In this document: piece by piece, positions 20,746 to 29,327 of the stretch
Layout of the letters: the number at the start of each line of letters is the position of its first letter
Position numbering within the stretch: the stretch's first letter is position 1
Origin: Corynebacterium tuberculostearicum SK141
GTDB lineage: Bacteria; Actinomycetota; Actinomycetes; Mycobacteriales; Mycobacteriaceae
DNA length: 64,000 nt
NCBI RefSeq assembly: GCF_000175635.1
Contig: NZ_ACVP01000003.1
Coordinates: 176,780 to 240,779, forward strand
Direction: 5' to 3'
Program-made: the position numbers and the translations under genes
The notes under the pieces: model-generated
The model's input: only the letters and a program-made list of their open reading frames with translations
What the model was told of the DNA's origin: nothing
Databases searched by the model: none

Positions 20746-20907
20746 ATGTCTTTAGGTCCGATTGAGCTCCTTCTCATCCTCGTTTTCGTCCTTATCCTCG
20801 CTGGAATTATCGCCCTCGTAGTCAAGCTCGTGCACAATAGCAATGACACCTGCGCGAATACTAGCCGCATTGCTAATCAGCTCGAGGAGCACGACCGCCG
20901 CAGCTAA
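20746..20907 (+). CDS. 53-residue single-span membrane protein
   Basis: The ATG at 20746 follows GAAAGGTAATAG, a good ribosome site. The product has one strong transmembrane helix (LLLILVFVLILAGIIALVV) and a short polar tail (VHNSNDTCANTSRIANQLEEH). It begins 37 bases after pdxR and is followed directly by a strong terminator, which supports it as a real, expressed gene. I recognise no family. Confidence 0.55.
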   Translation: MSLGPIELLLILVFVLILAGIIALVVKLVHNSNDTCANTSRIANQLEEHDRRS

Positions 20908-20922
20908 GAAAGACACCCCACC

Positions 20923-20959
20923 AGACCAAGCGCCACACCGACCGCTTGGTCTATTTTTA
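20923..20959 (+). terminator. Intrinsic terminator containing an McbR-like half box
   Basis: AGACCAAGCG (20923-20932) pairs perfectly with CGCTTGGTCT (20943-20952), followed by ATTTTTATT. The right arm, ACCGCTTGGTCTA (20941-20953), is repeated word for word in the metY promoter at 21006-21018. Confidence 0.88.
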
Positions 20960-21002
20960 TTCTCGCGGCTGCCAGTGCGTTTCCACAAAATCGTTCGCTA
21001 TA

Positions 21003-21018
21003 TATACCGCTTGGTCTA
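21003..21018 (+). promoter_or_regulatory. McbR-like operator in front of metY
   Basis: TATACCGCTTGGTCTA fits the corynebacterial McbR palindrome TAGAC-N6-GTCTA with one mismatch in the left arm. It lies 13 bases upstream of the metY ATG. McbR is the known S-adenosylhomocysteine-responsive repressor of metY in C. glutamicum. Confidence 0.6.
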
Positions 21019-21030
21019 GTCTTGCCAAGC

Positions 21031-22347
21031 ATGACGACGAAATACGATAACTCCAATTCCAACTGGTCCTTCGCCACCCGCTCCCTCCACGCCGGCCAAA
21101 ACCTCGATGGGCACCACAATGCCCGCAACGTGCCGATTTACCAGACCACCTCCTACGTCTTTAACGACGCCGAGCACGCGGCCAACCGCTTCAACCTCTC
21201 GGACGCGGGCCCCATCTACACCCGCCTGACCAACCCCACCCAGGACGCGTTGGAAGAGCGCCTCGCCTCCCTCGAGGGCGGCGTCGCGGCCGTCGCCTTC
21301 GCTTCCGGCCAGGCCGCCGAAACCGCGGCTATTCTGAATCTCGCCTCGGCCGGCGACCACATCGTGACCTCTCCGCGCCTCTACGGCGGCACCTCCACCC
21401 TCTTTACCGTCACGCTCAAGCGCCTGGGCATCGACGTTACCCTCGTCGAGAACCCGGATGATCCGCAATCCTGGCAGGACGCCGTCCAGCCGAATACGAA
21501 GGCCTTCTACGGCGAGACCTTCGGCAACCCCGTGGCCGATGTCCTCGATATCCCGGCCATCGCCGAGGTCGCCCACAACAACCAGGTCCCGCTCATCGTG
21601 GATAACACCATCGCCACCGCCGCCCTCGCCCGGCCGTTGGACCTCGGCGCGGACATCGTCGTTGTGTCCACCACCAAGTTCTACACCGGCAATGGCTCGG
21701 CCATCGGCGGCGCGATTATCGACGGCGGCTCCTTCGACTGGACCGTTACCCGCAACGGCGAGCCCGTCTTTCCCTACTTCGTCACCCCAGACGAGGCCTA
21801 CCACGGCCTGAAGTACGCCGATCTTGGCGCCCCAGCCTTCGCACTCAAGGCCCGCGCCGGCCTGCTGCGCGATACTGGCGCCGCCATCTCCCCCTTCAAC
21901 GCCTGGCTGACGCTGAATGGAATTGAGACGGTGGGACTGCGCGTCGAAAAGCACAATGCCAACGCCCAGGCCGTCGCCGAGTACCTGGAAGGCCACGCCA
22001 AGGTCGCCAAGGTCAACTACGCCGGCTTGAACTCCTCGCCGTATAAGGCCACCAAGGAAAAGCTCGGCTACGCCTACACCGGCTCCGTGCTCTCCTTCGA
22101 CATCGACGGCGGCCGCGAGGAAGCCTGGGCGTTTATCGACGCCCTCAAGCTCCACTCCAACCTCGCCAATATCGGCGACACCCGCTCTCTGGCCGTGCAC
22201 CCGGCAACCACCACGCACTCCCAGTCCGACGAGCCTGCGCTCGCCGCGGCCGGCATCACCCAGTCCACCATCCGCCTGTCCGTGGGCATCGAGCACATCG
22301 ATGACATCATCGCGGACCTCGAGCTGGGCTTTAACGCGCTGGCATGA
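21031..22347 (+). CDS. metY: O-acetylhomoserine sulfhydrylase (aminocarboxypropyltransferase)
   Basis: This PLP enzyme of the Cys/Met metabolism family makes homocysteine from O-acetylhomoserine and sulfide. The product has 438 residues from the ATG at 21031; an upstream TTG is less likely. It shows the family blocks PIYQTTSYVFNDAEHAANRF, YTRLTNPTQDALEERLASLE, FGNPVADVLDIPAIAEVAH, and the PLP-Lys motif VVSTTKFYTGNGSAIGG (Lys near 215). metX follows with a 4-base ATGA overlap, so the two are translationally coupled. Methionine-dependent repression through the McbR-like box is expected. Confidence 0.96.
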   Translation: MTTKYDNSNSNWSFATRSLHAGQNLDGHHNARNVPIYQTTSYVFNDAEHAANRFNLSDAGPIYTRLTNPTQDALEERLASLEGGVAAVAFASGQAAETAAILNLASAGDHIVTSPRLYGGTSTLFTVTLKRLGIDVTLVENPDDPQSWQDAVQPNTKAFYGETFGNPVADVLDIPAIAEVAHNNQVPLIVDNTIATAALARPLDLGADIVVVSTTKFYTGNGSAIGGAIIDGGSFDWTVTRNGEPVFPYFVTPDEAYHGLKYADLGAPAFALKARAGLLRDTGAAISPFNAWLTLNGIETVGLRVEKHNANAQAVAEYLEGHAKVAKVNYAGLNSSPYKATKEKLGYAYTGSVLSFDIDGGREEAWAFIDALKLHSNLANIGDTRSLAVHPATTTHSQSDEPALAAAGITQSTIRLSVGIEHIDDIIADLELGFNALA

Positions 22348-23462
22348 AGCTAGTTAGCATCGGCGACTTCCACACCGAAGCCGGCGCCACGCTTGCCGAC
22401 GCCCACATTGCCTACCACCGCTTCGGCCACCTCCTCGGCGATCCCCACGGCCGCAATAACGTCATTGTGGTTGAACACGCCCTGACCGGTGACTCGAATG
22501 TGGCCGAATGGTGGGCCGATCTGGTCGGCCCCGGCAAGGCGCTAGATACGACGAAGTGGTGCGTTATCGCCACCAACGCACTGGGCGGCTGCGGCGGCTC
22601 CACCGGCCCCGCCTCCCCGCACCCGGACGACGGCCGCGCCTGGGGCTCGCGCTTCCCCGCACTGTCCGTGCGCGACCTCGTTGCGGCCGAGCGCGCCGCG
22701 CTCCGCGAGCTCGGCATCACCCACGTCCACGCTGTCATCGGCGGCTCGATGGGTGGCGCGCGCACACTGGAGTGGACGCTGATGCACCCCGAGGCCATTG
22801 ATGCGGCCTGCGTCATTGCCGTATCAGCCCGCGCTTCCGCCTGGCAGATTGGCATCCAGTCGGCGCAAATCGCGGCCATTGAGCAGGATTCCTTCTGGCA
22901 CGGCGGCGATTACTACGCCTCCGCGCAGCGCCCGCGCGAGGGGCTGGCGGCCGCGCGTCGCATTGCGCACCTGACGTATCGCGGCGAGCAGGAAATCGAC
23001 GAGCGCTTCGGCGTCCAGGCCCAGACCGGCGAGAACCCGCTCGGGCCCTACCGCCGCCGCAATGAGCGCTTCGCGGTCAATTCCTACCTGGACTACCAGG
23101 GCACCAAGCTGGCCGACCGCTTCGATGCCGGCTCCTACGTCACCCTCACCGAAGCTCTCAACCGCCACGATATCGGCCGCGGCCGCGGCGGCCTTAACCG
23201 CGCGCTGGGCACATCAGAGGTGCCGACCATGGTCGTCGGCGTAGACACGGATATCTTGTACCCGTATCACCAGCAAGAACACATCTCGCGCAACCTCGGC
23301 AACCTGCTGGCGATGGCGAAGGTTGTCTCCCCGGTAGGCCACGACGCTTTCCTTACCGAGTCACGCCAGATGGATCGCATCTTGCGAAACTTCCTCACGC
23401 TTTCCCAACCGGACCCGAGCATCGATTCTGCGGCAGGTGATCCCACCGAGTACTCGATTTAA
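22344..23462 (+). CDS. metX: Homoserine O-acetyltransferase
   Basis: This alpha/beta-hydrolase transfers acetyl from acetyl-CoA to homoserine, the first committed step toward methionine. It has 372 residues. The nucleophile elbow is VIGGSMGGARTLEW (Ser near 132), the acid residue is in VVGVDTDILYPYHQQ, and the catalytic His is in SPVGHDAFLTE. The acetylating versus succinylating choice cannot be proven by eye, but the pairing with metY (acetylhomoserine-specific) fits acetylation. Copy 22392-22403 of the CTTGCCGACGYC word lies in its fifth block (TLADAHIA). Confidence 0.96.
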   Translation: MKLVSIGDFHTEAGATLADAHIAYHRFGHLLGDPHGRNNVIVVEHALTGDSNVAEWWADLVGPGKALDTTKWCVIATNALGGCGGSTGPASPHPDDGRAWGSRFPALSVRDLVAAERAALRELGITHVHAVIGGSMGGARTLEWTLMHPEAIDAACVIAVSARASAWQIGIQSAQIAAIEQDSFWHGGDYYASAQRPREGLAAARRIAHLTYRGEQEIDERFGVQAQTGENPLGPYRRRNERFAVNSYLDYQGTKLADRFDAGSYVTLTEALNRHDIGRGRGGLNRALGTSEVPTMVVGVDTDILYPYHQQEHISRNLGNLLAMAKVVSPVGHDAFLTESRQMDRILRNFLTLSQPDPSIDSAAGDPTEYSI

Positions 23463-23575
23463 CGCCTCGCTGCATCTGCGATCGCCAAAGCTGCGCAGCG
23501 CGCACTAGCTATAAGCGGTGCGGCACGCTGCGCTGGTCCTAAGGCCAGTCGTGGCGAGCAGAGGCGGAACGGGGC

Positions 23576-24556
23576 TCAGCCGTCTTCGGGCGGTGTGGCC
23601 CAGGGCGGACGCCAGACGATACCTTCGCCGGGGCGGCGCTCGAGCCGACCGCGGCGCGGCGGCGCATTGGGGTCATCATCATTGACCCCGTTGTGATATT
23701 TGCAGGCCATGGTGAGGTTCTCGGGATTTGTGTCCCCACCGAGCAGCCACGGGGTGAGGTGGTGGACCTGGCATTCATCCGCTGGCGTATGGCAGTCGGG
23801 CCACGGGCACACAGGGTTTTCCGCCATCGCCATCTGGCGTTGCTTCCATGTAGCCCGGCGCCGCGATTGATAGAGGTTTACGGGGCCGGTGACGGGGTGG
23901 ATGAGGGTGATAAGGCCGACGTCGGCAAGCGCGCGGCGGGCAAGATCCGCACCGGAGATTTGCGCGCCATTGGTCAGCTGCAGGGTAACGTCCTCGCCGT
24001 GGATGACCTTGACCATCTCATTGAGGGTAAGCACCACATTGGTGGTGATTGTGGAGGCGGCGGCACCCTGGGAAAAGACGCGGCGGGCATCGGCGACGGT
24101 GGAGACATGGTTGTTAATCTCTGCCACCAGTTCGGACTCGGCGGTAATGGTCAGCGTCCACAGGTCATCGCGGCGGCGGGTCAGGCGCACGCCCTCAGAG
24201 CGCTTGGTGGTACGCTCCTCGCGCACCAGGCGGCGGGCGCGCTTTTCAATCTCGCTGGTAGCAACGCGCAGGGCGCAGAGTTCCTCGCGCAGTGCCCAGG
24301 CCGCGCGCTGGGTTTTCATCTTCTGCGCGTAGTGCTCGATGATTTTTAGCGCGTCGAGCGGCAGCGTAGTGCGGCGGGCGGTGCGCTGCTTGGCGCGAAA
24401 GGAGGTGCGGCCGAAGTAGGTATCAGCAAGGCGGGCAAACTCGGCGGCCTCGCGATCGCTAAAGCCCTTATCGACGAGCTCTTCTACCGACAGCCCAGCG
24501 CACTCCTCGATGAGCACCATCGGGGAGTTCACGGCAGCCAGGTAGTTCGAAATCAT
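23576..24556 (-). CDS. DUF222/HNH endonuclease-like protein (13E12-type)
   Basis: The product has 326 residues from the ATG at 24556. The DUF222 helical domain occupies most of the protein (AGLSVEELVDKG, then ADTYFGRTSFRAKQRTARRT). A C-terminal HNH nuclease finger follows: CPWPDCHTPADECQVHHLTPW ending CKYHNGVND, with zinc Cys pairs and a catalytic His. The family is expanded in corynebacteria and mycobacteria. It is sometimes tied to mobile introns or repeat elements, but its role is unproven. The last 35 residues are nearly identical to those of the paralogue at 40092-41129. Confidence 0.88.
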   Translation of the reverse strand: MISNYLAAVNSPMVLIEECAGLSVEELVDKGFSDREAAEFARLADTYFGRTSFRAKQRTARRTTLPLDALKIIEHYAQKMKTQRAAWALREELCALRVATSEIEKRARRLVREERTTKRSEGVRLTRRRDDLWTLTITAESELVAEINNHVSTVADARRVFSQGAAASTITTNVVLTLNEMVKVIHGEDVTLQLTNGAQISGADLARRALADVGLITLIHPVTGPVNLYQSRRRATWKQRQMAMAENPVCPWPDCHTPADECQVHHLTPWLLGGDTNPENLTMACKYHNGVNDDDPNAPPRRGRLERRPGEGIVWRPPWATPPEDG

Positions 24557-24681
24557 GGCCCCGAGCCTAAGCCGGCCGCGCATGCCGACGCGCGGTGGCG
24601 GGCGGTGACCTGTGGATAACCGCCCGAACTACACCATTTAGGGCCGAGTTGGGTGATGGCTCTACAAAAACCTGTGGACAA

Positions 24682-24996
24682 CTAGCTGCCGAGCGAGTCC
24701 ACCGAGAAGGCCAGAAAGGCCATCGTGGCGCCGAGCAGGCCGGTAAAGCAGGCATCGAAGCGGCGCGAGCGCACTGCCAGCACGCCGACGCGACTGGAAT
24801 CACACGTCAGGCGGACCACGGTGAGCCACAGCAAGGCCAGGCCGAGGAGGAACGTGGCCCGGCGCCAGTATTCGAAGACGGCATAGCCGCCAGAGACGAC
24901 CACGCCGGCCACGAACATGCCGATAGCCGCCCACTGCGCGGCGGGAGGCAGCGGGGAGGGCGCGAGGCCGGCGTCGTGCGGGTTGTCTAGATTCAC
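24682..24996 (-). CDS. DUF3017 small membrane protein
   Basis: The 104-residue protein has three hydrophobic helices ([35 protein letters not shown] and [12 protein letters not shown]). The pattern [20 protein letters not shown] followed by [12 protein letters not shown] is typical of actinobacterial DUF3017, which sits beside folD in many genomes. Its start overlaps the folD stop by 4 bases (ATGA type), so translation is coupled. No biochemical function is known. Confidence 0.85.
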   Translation of the reverse strand: MNLDNPHDAGLAPSPLPPAAQWAAIGMFVAGVVVSGGYAVFEYWRRATFLLGLALLWLTVVRLTCDSSRVGVLAVRSRRFDACFTGLLGATMAFLAFSVDSLGS

Positions 24997-25841
24997 GCCA
25001 ACTTTTCCGCGCGCTCGACGATATTGCGCACCAAGAAGGCACGGGTCAGCGGGCCGACGCCGCCCGGGTTCGGCGAGACGAATCCGGCCTTGTCCCAGCA
25101 GTCTGGGTGGATGTCGCCGGTGAGCTTGCCGTCGACGCGGGAGACTCCGACGTCGAGAAGCGCGGCGCCTTCCTTAATCATGTCCGCAGTGAGCATGTGG
25201 GGCTGGCCGGCGGCGGCGATGACGATATCGGCCTCGCGGGTCTCGGCGGCCAGGTCCTTGGTGCCGGTGTGGCAGAGGGTGACGGTGGAGTTCTCGCTGC
25301 GGCGGGTAAGCATCAGGCCAATAGGGCGGCCAACGGTCACACCGCGGCCGATGACCACGGTCTTGGCGCCGTTGAGCTCAACGCCGAAGCGGCGCAAAAG
25401 GTGCAGGCAGCCATTCGGGGTACACGGCAGGGGTGCGTCCTCGTTGAGCACGAGCTTGCCCAGGTTAACCGGGTGCAGGCCATCGGCATCCTTGGCGGGG
25501 TCGATTCGCTCGAGGATGGCGTTTTCATCTAGGTGCTTCGGCAGCGGGAGCTGGACGATGTAGCCGGTGCAGGCATCATCAGCGTTGAGCTCATCGATAA
25601 CGGCCTCAAGTTCTTCCTGCGTGATATCGGCCGACAGGTCCTTGCGGATGGAGTTGATGCCGAGCTTTTCACAGTCGCGGTGCTTCATCTTCACATAGGA
25701 CTGGGAGCCGGGGTCCTCGCCCACGAGGACGGTGGCGAGGCCGGGGGTAATCCCCTTCTCCTTCAGCGCGGCCACGCGCTGGGCAAGGTCGGAAAAAATC
25801 TCGTCGCGGTACAGTGTGCCATCTAGTTTGGTAGCGCTCAT
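24993..25841 (-). CDS. folD: Methylenetetrahydrofolate dehydrogenase/cyclohydrolase
   Basis: This bifunctional enzyme interconverts 5,10-methylene-THF and 10-formyl-THF. It has 282 residues from the ATG at 25841. Signature blocks are [20 protein letters not shown] with the catalytic Lys of the YxxxK set near residue 52, [14 protein letters not shown], and [17 protein letters not shown] for nucleotide binding. The end, [16 protein letters not shown], is also conserved. It is translated together with the DUF3017 gene. Confidence 0.96.
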   Translation of the reverse strand: MSATKLDGTLYRDEIFSDLAQRVAALKEKGITPGLATVLVGEDPGSQSYVKMKHRDCEKLGINSIRKDLSADITQEELEAVIDELNADDACTGYIVQLPLPKHLDENAILERIDPAKDADGLHPVNLGKLVLNEDAPLPCTPNGCLHLLRRFGVELNGAKTVVIGRGVTVGRPIGLMLTRRSENSTVTLCHTGTKDLAAETREADIVIAAAGQPHMLTADMIKEGAALLDVGVSRVDGKLTGDIHPDCWDKAGFVSPNPGGVGPLTRAFLVRNIVERAEKLA

Positions 25842-25864
25842 AGCCACCATCCTAGACTGAAGGC

Positions 25865-26335
25865 ATGAGCCAGCTGCACATTGTCTTTGATAACCCGGTC
25901 ATTCCTACAAATACGGGCAACGCCATCCGCACGGCCGCGGTAACAGGCGCGAGCCTGCACCTGATTGAGCCGCTGGGCTTTAATTTCGACGATAAGCACT
26001 TAAAGCGCGCCGGACTGGATTATCACGATCTGGCTGATGTGCAGATTCACAAGGATTTTCAGGCCTGCATGGATGCACTGCCGGGGGCGCGCGTATTCGC
26101 GTTTACCACGCATACGGATAAGTGGTTTACGGATATCGAATACCAGGAAGGCGATGTCTTGCTCTTCGGCACGGAGCCGACTGGCCTGCCGGAGGAGCAT
26201 ATTAACCATCCGCGCGTGACGGACCGCGTGCGCATTCCGATGGTGCCGGCCAGGCGCTCGATGAACCTGTCGAATTCGGCGTCGACGGCCGTATTCGAGG
26301 CGTGGCGCCAGCTGGGATTTAACGGGGCGGTTTAA
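25865..26335 (+). CDS. trmL: tRNA (cytidine/uridine-34 2'-O)-methyltransferase TrmL
   Basis: This 156-residue SPOUT methyltransferase acts on the wobble base of leucine tRNAs. The three SPOUT motifs are present: [15 protein letters not shown] near the N-terminus, [14 protein letters not shown] in the middle, and [20 protein letters not shown] at the trefoil-knot end. The length is typical of TrmL (about 157). Its stop overlaps the convergent PH-domain gene by 17 bases. Confidence 0.93.
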   Translation: MSQLHIVFDNPVIPTNTGNAIRTAAVTGASLHLIEPLGFNFDDKHLKRAGLDYHDLADVQIHKDFQACMDALPGARVFAFTTHTDKWFTDIEYQEGDVLLFGTEPTGLPEEHINHPRVTDRVRIPMVPARRSMNLSNSASTAVFEAWRQLGFNGAV

Positions 26336-27692
26336 GTCCTGGCAGCTGGCGGGAGCGCAGGCGGGCAAGGAGTGCGGTGGCGTCGGCAAGCGTGAGGTTG
26401 CGCGCGGCCATGCGCACGGGCCCTTGGACTAGGTCGAGGTCGACGGTGGCCAGGCCGAGCGCCTGGGAAATCGGCCCGCGGCGGTAGGTGAGCTCCTGGA
26501 TATGGGAGGTGTGGATGGCCTTGACGCGGCGGTTGAGCCGGCCGTTGCGCACGATGACATACTCGCCGGTGAGCGCGACGGTTTGCTGGCGGTAATCCAG
26601 CGGGGAGACCCATTTGGCGCGGGCCGGCGAGGCGTAGGTGGGGGCGGCATCGGCCGGGAGGAATTGCCGGGCTTGGACGAGGGTGCCCACCGGCAGGATG
26701 CGGGTGGAGCCAGAAGCCTTGCCGCTTGCCGACGCCCCATATCCCGCCACCGAAACCCTCACCTCATACCAGCCCAACGGCCGCCAGAGAAACGGCTGGG
26801 TAATTTGCACGGCGTGGATGCGGTCAAGGCGGATGCTTTGGCGGCGGCGATCGGCCAGGCCGTAGGTGATGTTGAGGACCTCGCCGTCGGTGCGGGCGGT
26901 GTAGCGCCAGGAGGAATCGAGCACGTTCCAGGCGTTGGGGATCGCGCCGACGAGGATGGGCAGCGCGGTCGACAGCGGCAGCCGGGTGACCACGACGACG
27001 ATGAGGAAGCCGACGAGGAAAAGCGTGGAGGCGCGCAGCGCGGCCGCCATAAGGGAGCGCGCGATCGGGATTTCGGGCACGAGGGCCGGTTCTTCGACCG
27101 TCGCGGCGGGTGTGTGGGCGCCGATCGCGTCGGCGGAGGTTGCGTCGATGTCAGTGTCGGTGGCGGCCGGTGTGGGTGCGGGAGCACCATGGACGCGGGC
27201 GAGGATGTCATCGCGTAGGGCCTCGGCGTCGGACTTTTTTAGGTAGGCGATTTCGATGACAGAAGATTGACCACCTGCGGTTTCCACGCGCACGGCCGCG
27301 AGGCGAAAGAGTCGGGCGATGACGGGCTCGACGACGTCAACGGCCTGCGTGCGGTCATAGCGTGCGGTGCGCAGCTGGACAGATAATAGGCCGCGGCGCA
27401 GAGAAAGCTCTTCTGCGCCGAGCCGATAGCCCATGCGGCGCCACCATAGGCCGGAGACGAGCCACACCACCGCGCAGACCGCGATGAAACCGGCGAGGGC
27501 GAGGGCGGTATCACGCAAGGCCTCGCCGCGGTGTTCGCCGGTGATGAAGGCGAAGATATCGCGCAGGGCCGCCATGTTGACGTTGAGGGCGAAGGCCGCG
27601 ATAAGCGCCAGGATTACCGACCACAGGCGCAGCAGCGGGGTGAGCCGGTGGACGTGTTGATACTGCGGTGTGGTGCTGGACTGATCACTCAT
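26319..27692 (-). CDS. PH-domain membrane protein, YdbT-like (bPH2)
   Basis: The 457-residue membrane protein has two helices near residues 28-70, a pair near 215-255, and repeated bacterial PH (DUF304/bPH2) domains. The first is LSLRRGLLSVQLRTARYDRTQ, then LNITYGLADRRRQSIRLDRI, with a third near the C-terminus. Bacillus YdbS/YdbT give resistance to heterologous antimicrobial peptides; that role is only inferred here. It overlaps the small PH protein upstream by 4 bases and forms a two-gene operon with it. Two CTTGCCGACGYC copies lie inside (26379 and 26725). Confidence 0.85.
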   Translation of the reverse strand: MSDQSSTTPQYQHVHRLTPLLRLWSVILALIAAFALNVNMAALRDIFAFITGEHRGEALRDTALALAGFIAVCAVVWLVSGLWWRRMGYRLGAEELSLRRGLLSVQLRTARYDRTQAVDVVEPVIARLFRLAAVRVETAGGQSSVIEIAYLKKSDAEALRDDILARVHGAPAPTPAATDTDIDATSADAIGAHTPAATVEEPALVPEIPIARSLMAAALRASTLFLVGFLIVVVVTRLPLSTALPILVGAIPNAWNVLDSSWRYTARTDGEVLNITYGLADRRRQSIRLDRIHAVQITQPFLWRPLGWYEVRVSVAGYGASASGKASGSTRILPVGTLVQARQFLPADAAPTYASPARAKWVSPLDYRQQTVALTGEYVIVRNGRLNRRVKAIHTSHIQELTYRRGPISQALGLATVDLDLVQGPVRMAARNLTLADATALLARLRSRQLPGLKPPR

Positions 27693-28150
27693 AGTCCGCT
27701 CATCCGTTCGCGGGCTTGGTGGGCAAGGCGGGTGCGGAGGGCGTCGGCAAGCGGGGCTTCTAGGCCCTTAATGGTGGCGTCCGTGCTGGCCGAGGCCGTA
27801 TGGAGCTGCAACTTTTTCAACCCGAGCGCGCGGTCGATAGGCCCGGAGGTCACGTCGACGAATTGGATGCGGCCATAGGGCACCACGGTGAAGGAATGCC
27901 AGAGCTTGCCGCGGGTGATAAGTAGCTCATCGTCGGTTTCGAGCCAGCCCATGTTGCGCACTTGGGCCGGGATGAGCCAGAGCAGCCAGAAGAAAAGGGC
28001 GACGAAAATTCCGGCCGCCCAATAAAACCACGGGGTCCACCAGAAGCCTGCAGCAGCGGCGGCCGCGGCAAGCAGAAACATCCAGCTCAGGTGGTGGATA
28101 TAGCGCGAGGTAACCAGGCGCGGCGAGACGGGATTCATTTCTTCGCTCAT
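27689..28150 (-). CDS. PH-domain membrane protein, YdbS-like
   Basis: The 153-residue protein has two membrane helices (FLLAAAAAAAGFWW and WAAGIFVALFFWLLWLIP) followed by one bPH2 domain: WLETDDELLITRGKLWHS, then VPYGRIQFVDVTSGPIDRAL. The ATG at 28150 is chosen over one 18 bases upstream because it leaves a compact N-terminus. It is paired with the larger PH protein through a 4-base overlap, matching the YdbS-YdbT arrangement. Confidence 0.85.
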   Translation of the reverse strand: MSEEMNPVSPRLVTSRYIHHLSWMFLLAAAAAAAGFWWTPWFYWAAGIFVALFFWLLWLIPAQVRNMGWLETDDELLITRGKLWHSFTVVPYGRIQFVDVTSGPIDRALGLKKLQLHTASASTDATIKGLEAPLADALRTRLAHQARERMSGL

Positions 28151-28200
28151 AGTTATTGACAGTATCAATCGGGTCCAGCTCTTGCGTCACTTATCGCTAA

Positions 28201-28213
28201 TCGATATTATCGA
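28201..28213. promoter_or_regulatory. Palindromic operator, distal copy
   Basis: TCGATATTATCGA is a perfect odd-centred palindrome upstream of the DUF2975/HTH operon. It shares the TCGATA/TATCGA arms with the proximal copy 31 bases downstream, about three helical turns. Confidence 0.6.
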
Positions 28214-28231
28214 ATTACGACAACATCGAAA

Positions 28232-28248
28232 GTCGATAAGTTATCGAC
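28232..28248. promoter_or_regulatory. Palindromic operator, proximal copy
   Basis: GTCGATAAGTTATCGAC is a perfect 17-base palindrome ending just before the GGAAAGG ribosome site of the 28262 gene. Binding here would block translation or transcription start, as expected for autoregulation by the operon's own HTH protein. Confidence 0.65.
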
Positions 28249-28261
28249 GGAAAGGATTGTC

Positions 28262-28810
28262 ATGACCACCCCACAACCCGCCCCCAAGGCCGAGCGCCGC
28301 GAAATTAATGCGGCAGCCGGTCTCGCCCTCCTCACCATCATCATCCTCGGCCCCACCTACCTGCGCGACCTTGCCACCGGCCGCTTTTCCACCGCACTGA
28401 GCGCAGCCATCCCAGAAGGCCTAAGCAAACACAACCTCGACGGCGGACCATTCTGGATACTCACTGCGGCGCTCGTTACCAAAATCGCGGCAATCTTAAT
28501 CATCGCGTTCTTTGCCTACCGTCTGGTCAGGCCAATGCTTCGCGGGCAGGTTTTTAATACGAAAAATATCCGCCTCCTGAACGGAATGACCGCCGGCATC
28601 CTCGTCTGGTTTATCGGACGGTTCGCACTCGAAGGCCTGGGCAATAACTGGGCCTCCTCACAGCTTGGAATCGACTGGTGGGCCAGCCAGGACGGAACAT
28701 CCCTTGGCGAGCTCGCCCTGCCCTACCTCTTCGTCTGCACCTTGCAGCTCTTCTCGGCCGCCATCAAGCGCGGCTGCAAGCTGGAAGAGGAGGTCGAAGG
28801 CCTTGTCTGA
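28262..28810 (+). CDS. DUF2975-type membrane protein paired with a Cro-like regulator
   Basis: The 182-residue protein has four hydrophobic helices (near 17-35, 65-95, 105-130 and 145-165). A middle segment, FAYRLVRPMLRGQVFNTKNI, resembles DUF2975 membrane proteins, which are typically coded just ahead of a YozG-like HTH regulator. That is the arrangement here: the next gene begins inside this one's end. The start ATG follows GGAAAGGATTGTC. Two TCGATA palindromes lie upstream. The role is unknown; such pairs may report on membrane state. Confidence 0.7.
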   Translation: MTTPQPAPKAERREINAAAGLALLTIIILGPTYLRDLATGRFSTALSAAIPEGLSKHNLDGGPFWILTAALVTKIAAILIIAFFAYRLVRPMLRGQVFNTKNIRLLNGMTAGILVWFIGRFALEGLGNNWASSQLGIDWWASQDGTSLGELALPYLFVCTLQLFSAAIKRGCKLEEEVEGLV

Positions 28811-29021
28811 AACACAAGAACCCCAGGTGGTTTGCCACCTCGACCGCATCATGGAAGAGCGCGGCGTTACCGGCGCGGGGCTCGCTAGAGAAGTAGGAAT
28901 CACCCCAGTTAACCTCTCCGTCCTAAAGAATAATCGCGCCAAGGCCGTACGCTTTAGCACCCTGGCAGCACTGTGCACGGCATTGGATTGTCAGCCGGGG
29001 GATATCTTCGGCGTCGAGTAA
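28803..29021 (+). CDS. Small Cro/YozG-type HTH regulator
   Basis: The 72-residue product starts at TTG 28803, behind a strong GAGGAGGTCG ribosome site, and overlaps the end of the membrane-protein gene. The single domain is an XRE/YozG-like helix-turn-helix (HLDRIMEERGVTGAGLAREVGI, then LSVLKNNRAKAVRFSTLAAL) ending LDCQPGDIFGVE. It probably binds the TCGATA palindromes upstream of the operon. An ATG at 28851 would remove the first helix and is unlikely. Confidence 0.8.
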   Translation: MSETQEPQVVCHLDRIMEERGVTGAGLAREVGITPVNLSVLKNNRAKAVRFSTLAALCTALDCQPGDIFGVE

Positions 29022-29063
29022 CAACCCTTGCCAGGGTGTTGGGTTTATGCAATACTTTGACTC

Positions 29064-29327
29064 ATGTCCCCAAAGAAGAAGCCCTCCGCACCCATTTATA
29101 ACCGGGTACGCGTGCTGCGCGCCGAGCGGGACATGTCGCGCGCGCAGCTGGCTGAGGCCATCGACGTCAATCCCCAGACCGTCGGAGCCCTCGAGCGCGG
29201 GGACCACTCCCCCAGCCTGGACCTAGCCTTTCGCGTCTGCGAAGTCTTTGACCTTCCGGTGGAGGCTATCTTTTCCCGCCAGGAATTTGCCCCTATGTCC
29301 ACTGAAATCTATAGGAAGAATTCCTAA
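29064..29327 (+). CDS. Small XRE-family HTH regulator
   Basis: The product has 87 residues. A helix-turn-helix of the YgzD/YozG type is clear: NRVRVLRAERDMSRAQLAEAI, NPQTVGALERGDHSPSLDLA, ending CEVFDLPVEAIFSRQEF. It begins 42 bases after the previous HTH gene, and its stop overlaps the start of the next membrane-protein gene (TAATG). This makes a second HTH-plus-membrane-protein module in mirror order. Confidence 0.85.
   Translation: MSPKKKPSAPIYNRVRVLRAERDMSRAQLAEAIDVNPQTVGALERGDHSPSLDLAFRVCEVFDLPVEAIFSRQEFAPMSTEIYRKNS

Noticed and set aside
21016..22296. A 426-codon - strand frame opposite metY
   Set aside because: Antisense shadow of metY; no domain or start signal.
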